Assembly: GCF_030445035.2 (NCBI RefSeq)
Contig: NC_080701.1
Location: 20,428,798 to 20,492,797, forward strand
DNA length: 64,000 bases
Direction: 5' to 3'
Origin: Dasypus novemcinctus
Taxonomy: Eukaryota; Chordata; Mammalia; Cingulata; Dasypodidae
Below, in pieces: positions 57,794 to 64,000 of the stretch. The notes beneath the pieces were generated by a model that worked only from the letters and a program-made list of their open reading frames with translations, was not told the DNA's origin and did no database searches. The position numbers and the translations under genes are program-made. The first letter of the stretch is position 1. Each line of letters starts with the position of its first letter.

Positions 57794-58156
57794 TTTTAAA
57801 GATTTATTTTATTTCTTTCTCCTCCCACCTCATTGTTTACACTTGCTGTCTGCTCTCTGTTTGTCTTCTTTTTTAGGATATACTGGGAACTGAACCTAGG
57901 ACCTCCCATGTGGGAGGAAGTCACCCAATCACTTGAGTCACCTCCACTCCCTGCTTATTGTGTCTCTCATTGTGTTTCATCACTGTGTCTCTGTTGCATC
58001 ATCCGCTGCATCATCTTGCTGCATCAGCTCACCACACCAGCCCATCACATCAGCTTGCTGTCTTGCTCATCTTCTTCAGGAGGAACCAGGATCTGAATCA
58101 GAGAACTCCCATGTGGTAAGCAGGCACCCAGTTGCTTGAGTCACATCCACTTCCCT
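57794..58156 (-). mobile_element. DAS-type SINE, two-headed form
   Basis: Antisense: AAAGATTTATTTTATTTC tail side, heads near 57945 and at the 58150 end. The flanking TCTAATAT is at 57782 and 58157. Confidence 0.75.
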
Positions 58157-58164
58157 CTAATATT

Positions 58165-59516
58165 TTTTTTTTATTTAACACTTTTTTTTTTGTTGAAGTT
58201 AATAGATCACAAGGAATGTTACATTAAAAAACATAAGAGGTTCCCATATTTTTTCTCTTTATTTTTGTAAATTATATTTTTTGAATATATATACATCTTC
58301 AAAATGGTGATGCACCCCCCACCCCCATCATTTTTTGTAAATTTTATTTTTTTGAAGATATATACATCTCAAAAAACTACATTGAAAAACATAAGAGGTT
58401 GTCATATATCCCCCACCTCTCCACCCCACACCTCCCACACCAACAACCTCCCCCATCATTGTGGTACACTCATAGCGCTTGGTGAACACATTTTGGAGCA
58501 CTGCTGCACCACATAGATAATAGTTTACCCTGTAGTTTACACTCTCCCCCAGCACATTCAGTGGGTATGGCAGGATATATAAAGTCCAGCATCTGACCCT
58601 GCAAAGTCCCCCAAATGCCCCCACATCACATCTCTTCTTCCCTCTCCTTGTCCTCAGCAACTACCATGGCCACTTTCTCCACCTCAACGCTATAATTTCT
58701 TATTACTAGTCACAATAGTTTTATAGTAGAATATTAGTAAGTCCACTCTAATCCATATTTTATTCCTCCATTCTGTGGACCCTGGGATGGTGATGTCTAC
58801 TCCACCTCTAGATCAAGAGGGGGCTTAGATTCTATGTGGATAATGGATGCAATTCTCCTGCTTGCAGTTGTAGACACTCTTGATTCCCTGGTGTGGTGAT
58901 TGACCATCTTCATCTCCATGTTAGCTGACCTGGGTAAGACCAACAAACCAGACAGTAGGAGTCTCCACTCTGCTGAGGCTCAGGGCCCGGCTGGCACATG
59001 GACAGCCCAGAGATTCAAGTCCCCTGAGTATACACTATCCCTAGCACCAACCACAGGTTCAGTAAAAGTGACAGAAGAGCCATGTGTAGAAAGGTCACAT
59101 CTGAGTCCAGCTCCATCACACTCAGGAGTACAAATTCCAAAGTAGGGCCCTCTGACATGGCACAGAATTCCAAATCCATCTGCCGTGACCTTATACCCTG
59201 TGTGTCTCCATAGCCTTCAGGAGAACTAGTACCTGGGGTTGTATCTACTTTGGCTTTTTCTGGGGTCCTGCTGAGGCGTGCATAAGCGTGACCCCTCTGA
59301 TGACCTCCCAACTCTTTTTTGAAGCCTCTCAGCCATATAAAGTCATTTGTCCTCGCCATTCCCCCTTTTTATTCAAGGTCAAAAAGCAGTTTTTAAGACA
59401 TTATCCTACATGTAGCCTGAGATATTCTGCTGGTCTGAGTTGACCCTTTTATTCAAGGTCTCTTTCTAGTTGCATCACCAGCTAGTGGTTGGTCGTAATC
59501 CCTCGGTTCCAGGGAT
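58165..59516 (-). mobile_element. Poly(A)-tailed retroposon, 1.35 kb, class uncertain
   Basis: A T run at the left (its 3' tail on the - strand), then sequence common in armadillo DNA as I recall it (e.g. TAATAGATCACAAGGAATGT, GACCTGGGTAAGACCAAC). TCTAATAT flanks both sides. Tail and target duplication indicate L1-type mobilisation; it may be the 3' end of a xenarthran L1. No long frame. Confidence 0.5.
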
Positions 59517-60011
59517 CTAATATGTTTTTTATCTCACCTATTGTGCTTTTCTTTTCCCTAAGCTCTGTCATTTTTCTGTTCAGGTTTGCAAATTCTTCAT
59601 TGTGCTATAAGTGTCCTCTTAAAGCCCTTTATTTCTTTAGCCATATTATCTGTCAACTCGTTGCTTTGATTTAGAAGTTTTGTATGAACCTCATTCATTA
59701 GTTGTCTCAAATCCTGTGTCTCATCTGGGGCTTTGATATATTCCTTCACTTGAGCCATATTTTCCATTTTCTTAGTATGCCTTGTAATTTTTTGCTGATG
59801 TCTAGGCTTCTGACTATGATAGTAAATTTACTCTGATGCTCAATTTCTGTCTCTTGCATAGGGATTTAGTAGTGGGAGGCTGTGTGTTACTGCCATTCTT
59901 GGTTCAATCTGTTCTTGCTCTTAGGATTATCCCTGTTTAATGGTGGGAAACAGCAGTGTTTTAGTCAGCCAAAGGGGTGCTGATGCAAAGTACCAGAAGT
60001 CTGTTGGCTTT

Positions 60012-61002
60012 TGTATTAGTCAGCCAAAGCGGTGCTGATACAAAATACCAGAAATTAGTTGGTTTCTATAAAGGGTATTTATTTGGGATAGGAGCTTACA
60101 GATACCAGGACATAAGGCATAAGTTACTTCTCTCACCAAAGTTTATTTTTTTTTTTTTTTTCACATGTTGGAGCAAGATGGCTGCCAATGACTATGAGGG
60201 TTCAGGCTTCCTGGGTTCCTCCCTTCCAGGGTTTTGCTTCTTTCTGGATTCCAGGTTCCTTCCTTCCCAGTGCTTGCTTCTTCCTGGGGTCAGGGTTCCT
60301 CTCTTCCTGGGGCTGGCTTCTCTTTCCTCTGTGAGCTTATTTCCCGGGGCTCCAGCTTAAGGCTTCAGCATCAAACTCCAACATCAAAAACCCTCAACTC
60401 AGAAGCGGAGTTAGGGTGTCCGTCTACCACATGGGAGGTCCGCAGTTCAAACCCCGGGCCTCCTTGACCCGTGTGGAGCTGGCCCACGCGTGGTGCTGAT
60501 GCGCGAGGAGTGCCGTGCCACTCAGGGGTGTCCCCTGTGTAGGGGAGCCCCACGCGCAAGGAGTGTGCCCCATAAAGAGAGCCACCCAGCATGAAAGAAA
60601 GTTCAGCCTGCCCAGGAATGACACCACATACATGGAGAGCTGACACAACAAGATGACGCAACAAAAAGAAACACAGATTCTCATGCCGCTGACAACAACA
60701 GAAGCGGACAAAGAACACGCAGCATGCAGCAAATAGACACAGAGAACAGACAACTGGGGTGGGGGGGGAGAAGGGGAGAGAGAAATAAATAACTCTTTAA
60801 AAAAAAAAAAAGCCTCAACTCTGTCCTTTGCCATGCCTTTTATCGGTGAGTCCCCACCCACCAAGGGGCGGAGACTCAATGCCCTAATTGCATGGCCCAA
60901 TTAAAGCCCTAATTATAACTTAATCATGCCCAGGTACAGACCAGATTACAAACATAATCCAATATCTATTTTTGGAATTCAAAACCATACCAAACTGCTA
61001 CA
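60012..61002 (-). mobile_element. Inner solo LTR nested in the outer LTR
   Basis: Begins TGTATTAGTCAGCC and ends CTGCTACA (+ strand). GCTTT at 60007-60011 and 61003-61007 is a 5-bp target duplication typical of ERVL/MaLR integration. A DAS SINE (60401-60812) lies inside. It is younger than the outer LTR. Confidence 0.7.
60401..60812 (+). mobile_element. DAS SINE in the inner LTR
   Basis: Sense copy with a small gap in the A-box region. CCTCAACTC at 60392-60400 and 60813-60821 is a perfect 9-bp target duplication. The tail is CTCTTT followed by A residues. It is the youngest layer here. Confidence 0.92.
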
Positions 61003-61945
61003 GCTTTTATAAAGGGTATTTATTTGGGGCAAATGATTACAGTTACAAGGCCCTAAATAGTCCAACTCAAGGTGCCACAGGAGGTATGTTCTCACCAAAT
61101 GTCTGTTGCCACGTGTTGAAGCATGATGACTGCCAATATCTGCAAGGGGCCCAGCTTCCTCCCCTCTCAGCTGTAGGTTGGAGGGCTGGTTTCTTTCTGG
61201 GTTCTGCTCCTCTGGTCTCTTCACAAGATCAGCTGTAAACTATCAGGCAAGTTGTTCAGCTCTCTCCGGGACCCCAGGGTCAAGTTCTCTCCTCTGCCAT
61301 GTCTATGGAGCTCTCTCTTTCTTCTATATATCTGCTTCCATGTTCTTGATCGAGCATCTGTTTATACTGCCACCAAGGGGGTGGGGACTCAACCCTGCAT
61401 GCCCTAATGTCATGGTCAAATCTAAGCCCTAATCTTGATTTAATCAAGTCAATGTAAAGCCTTTGAATTTAAATCGAAAGGTATCATGCCCAGAGGAACA
61501 GACCAGTTTACAAACATAATCAATACCTCTTTTTGGAGTTTTATATATAATATCAAACCGCCATAAGCAGACCAAATTTGTTAGCCAAAAGTTGAATCAG
61601 CCTTAGACTGCATCCCTCTGTCTCCCCTTTCCTGGGGAGGGGAACCCCTGCAGCCCCCCTCTGTCCTTAGCCGCCAGCAGAGACAAGAGGATTCAAGGTT
61701 GTCTTCTCCAAGGGTGGGGGGAATGGGCACCGGCAGCTGCAGCTTCCGCTTTTACTCACAGTTTTCCTATCGAGGTTCTTTTCCTTTGCCCCTCTCTCTT
61801 CTGGGTGGTGTCCAGCCTTGCCCTCATGCCCTAAACCCTAAAACTTGTTTTTCAATTCGTTTCTGCCTGTCCTCTAGCTATTTTCTGGGAGAGAAGTGAG
61901 TTCTGTGTCTCTCTAATCCTCCATGTTCCGGGAAGTCTAGATTTT

Positions 61946-62598
61946 AACATGTTTTAAAAAGGGAAACCTTCCTAAGATTATCCTCACAGGTCAAGAGGAA
62001 AGCATTAGCAACATAATACAAGAAAACGAAGATCGGGATACAAGATATCAATCCTTAGCCACACCCAGTTTCTGTCCTGGATATCTAGCCCTAAGGACAC
62101 CACCCCCTCACCAAGAGACGGCCTTCTCAGAATGTGAGAATCACTACACTTGCAGAGAAATCTCATCGCCTACCACAGGACTTAATCACGTGGAAGATCC
62201 ACACATGCACACCCAAGCAAGGGACACAATCGTTCTCAAGGGCCCATTCCCTGACGTTTGAACTGCTCACTGTAGGCCCACAGCACCAGGAAGAGGGCTT
62301 CCGCACAACAGCCCAGGATGGGCTCTGCCAACCCAAGTCACTCTCTTCTAGACTTCCCCATTCGCACCAAGTGTGGGATGAGGATTTGTTTCTGGTTGCC
62401 CAGCAGGGCCATACACCTACCTCTCAGAGACATCCATTAACTTCAGCCAGGTTAGTGGACATCCATACCCTAAAAACAATGCAATTAGCACTGGGAGTCA
62501 TTCTTCACATGATTATGCAGAACAGTGTCAGACTCCTCTGATCCTCAGTTTTGTGCAGAACTTGGACCTAACTGTGCTGGTTTTAAAAAAGGGGGTGG
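61946..62598. other. Unique intergenic sequence
   Basis: A 135-codon open frame starts at 62134, but it resembles no protein I know and lacks other gene signals. No repeat recognised. Confidence 0.4.
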
Positions 62599-62705
62599 GT
62601 GCTGACTTCAGCAGCCCATATACTAAAATTGGAATGAAACAGGGAAGATTAGCATGGCCCCTGTGCAAGGATGACAGGCAAATTCATGAAGCATTCCATA
62701 TTTTT
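62599..62705 (+). pseudogene. U6 snRNA pseudogene, 107 nt, fused to a SINE
   Basis: Aligns over the whole length of U6 snRNA with about 11 substitutions and no gap, e.g. CATATACTAAAATTGGAA, GAAGATTAGCATGGCCCC and the terminal TTTTT. Several changes are CpG decays. No proximal sequence element or TATA box is seen upstream, so it is not expected to be transcribed as U6. Its 3' T run joins directly to a DAS SINE. Confidence 0.93.
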
Positions 62706-63110
62706 GCAGACTTGGCCCAGTGGTTAGGGCGTCTGCCTACCACATGGGAGGTCCACGGTTCAAACCCCAGGCCTCCTTGACCTGTGTGGAGCTGGCCCAC
62801 GCGCAGTGCTGATGCGTGCAAGGAGTGCCCTGCCACACAGGGGTGTCCCCGCATAGGGGAGCCCCATGTGCAAGGAGTGCGCCCCGTAAGGAGAGCCGCC
62901 CAGCACGAACGAAAGTGCAGCCTGCCCAAGAATGGTGCCGCACACATGGAGAGCTGACACAACAAGATGATGCAACAAAAAGAAACACAGATTCCCAGTG
63001 CTGCTGCTAAGGATAGAAGTGGTCACAGAAGAACACACAGTGAATGGACACAGAGAGGAGACAAATGGGGGGAGGGGAAGGGGAGAAAAATAAAAAATAA
63101 ATCTTAAAAA
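62706..63110 (+). mobile_element. DAS SINE joined to the U6 copy
   Basis: Sense. Starts GCAGACTTGGCCCAGTGG, lacking only the first few bases of the usual head, and runs to AAATAAATCTTAAAAAAAA. Together with the U6 copy it is flanked by AAAAAAGGGGGTGGGTGC-like repeats. Confidence 0.9.
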
Positions 63111-63126
63111 AAAGGGGGGTGTGGGT

Positions 63127-63384
63127 GCATTGGGGAGCCCCATGCACAAGGAGTGTGCGCTGCAAGGAGAGCTGCCCCATGTGAAAAAAGTGCAGTCTGC
63201 CCAGGAATGGTGCCGCACACAGAGAGCTGACGCAGCAAGATGACACAACCAAAAAGAGACACAGATTCCCAGTGCCACCTGACAATGCAAGCAGACACAG
63301 AAAAACACATAGCGAGTGGACACAGAGAGCAGGCAATGGGGGGAAAGGGGAGAGAAATAAATAAAAATAAATCTTAAAAAAATA
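63127..63384 (+). mobile_element. 5'-truncated DAS SINE
   Basis: Sense, starting in mid-body (GGGGAGCCCCATGCACAAGG), with a standard 3' part and tail AATAAATCTTAAAAAAATAA. AAAAGGGGGGATGG follows the tail. Confidence 0.85.
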
Positions 63385-63399
63385 AAAGGGGGGATGGTT

Positions 63400-63904
63400 T
63401 TTATTGTAGCGCCATCAGCTCATGACAGAAGCCTGAAAATTTCACTTTCCCCAACACGACTCATTGGGAAGTGGAAGGGGGTTTTATGATCCTCCAACCA
63501 GGAGCCCTTGGGTATCTAGGGGAGTGATTTGCTTTTGTGGTCACAAGTGTATGATAGCCTCACCCATAAGAGAGCCTCATCCTCTCGCACAACAGGCGGC
63601 GGGACAGGCTGGGAGGTAGACAGGACCCCGGCCAGCAGGTGGCGCCCTTCTCTAAGCTGTACAAGTCTGCAGAGAAATCCATTTATTTGGGAAATGTATT
63701 TGCCTCATCCTTGGTACCCTCTCTGCCGGTACAAACTCTTCCAAGAGTTACTGCCATTCAGAGATGGTGATTATCTCTGACAAACTCCCCTTGGGCCCTG
63801 AGACTTTGAAACTGGGACCATGAGGCTTTTATTTTATTTATTTGTTTATTTTAAAAGTTAAAGCTACCTGACACAGCCACACAATCACATAGCTTATACT
63901 GAAG
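63400..63904. other. Unique intergenic sequence with a CTCF-like site
   Basis: No exon recognised. In human the next gene is RAB11FIP1 on the - strand; whether its 3' UTR reaches here cannot be told. Confidence 0.35.
63632..63646 (+). promoter_or_regulatory. CTCF-like motif
   Basis: CCAGCAGGTGGCGCC is a near-ideal CTCF core in unique sequence. Confidence 0.5.
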
Positions 63905-64000
63905 TGGTTTTTTTTGAGATTTATTTTTAATTTTTTTCCCTTCCCTTCCCTGCACCTCCCCCCCCTCCCAGTTGTCTGCTCTCTCTGTCCATTTGCTATG
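63905..64000 (-). mobile_element. DAS SINE, cut by the window end
   Basis: Antisense tail and first body part (GAGATTTATTTTTAATTT to GTTGTCTGCTCTCTCTGTCC). Confidence 0.8.

Larger units (their letters stand above)
59957..61565 (-). mobile_element. Outer solo LTR, MaLR/ERVL-like, with nested LTR
   Basis: Fossil LTR in two pieces (59957-60011 and 61003-61565), split by a related LTR. AGCAG at 59952-59956 and 61566-61570 is a likely 5-bp target duplication. There is no internal viral sequence. Confidence 0.6.
57433..61945 (-). mobile_element. Second L1, 5' part only, heavily interrupted
   Basis: Segments 57433-57793, 59517-59956 and 61566-61945 match the 5' UTR and ORF1 area of the adjoining L1 in order. 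The 5' end (CTAGACTTCCCGGAAC on the - strand) corresponds to CTGGACTTCTGGGAAG of the first L1. No ORF2 is present. It is interrupted by a SINE, a 1.35-kb retroposon and nested LTRs. Confidence 0.7.

Noticed and set aside
62599-62705. Functional U6 gene
   Set aside because: About 11 substitutions, no upstream promoter elements and target-duplication flanks indicate a retrocopy.

Overview
The window looks like mammalian nuclear DNA, most likely from an armadillo (Xenarthra, Cingulata; probably Dasypus). Two observations point this way. Two adjacent, convergent genes, ADGRA2 (GPR124/TEM5) and BRF2, have the exon structure and order of human 8p11.23. The DNA around them is crowded with tRNA-Ala-derived DAS-type SINEs, which are known from the nine-banded armadillo. 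The species call is an inference from repeat type.

Layout: 1-1684 is flank, then a CpG-rich promoter and 5' leader. From 1685 to 42671 lies the complete ADGRA2 coding region on the + strand: 19 exons, 4008 nt, 1335 residues plus stop, every intron with GT-AG ends. It encodes signal peptide, LRRNT, four LRRs on four 72-nt exons, LRRCT, Ig, hormone-receptor motif with an RGD, GAIN/GPS, seven membrane helices and a C-terminal ETTV PDZ ligand. Introns 1 (11.9 kb) and 2 (15.9 kb) hold most of the repeats. Intron 6 holds a 1-kb, 35-bp-unit minisatellite. The 3' UTR runs to about 44260.

On the - strand, BRF2 (TFIIIB50, RNA polymerase III initiation factor) occupies 44760-47893 in four coding exons (413 residues). 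Its 3' end nearly abuts that of ADGRA2, and its GC-rich, ETS-motif promoter lies near 47900-48150.

From 48.15 kb to the end I find no protein gene. The stretch is a stack of retroelements: a nearly complete but decayed L1 (about 50.5-57.43 kb, - strand), the 5' part of a second L1 directly behind it (57.43-61.95 kb), a 1.35-kb poly(A)-tailed retroposon, one LTR nested in another, many DAS SINEs, and a U6 snRNA copy fused directly to a DAS SINE (62599-63110).

I found no new enzymatic or defence system. The most unusual items are the U6-DAS chimera, the minisatellite open in three frames, a two-codon uORF whose stop overlaps the ADGRA2 start codon, a duplicated block flanking ADGRA2 exon 2, and target sites hit twice by successive insertions. 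Family names and human comparisons come from memory, not from a search.
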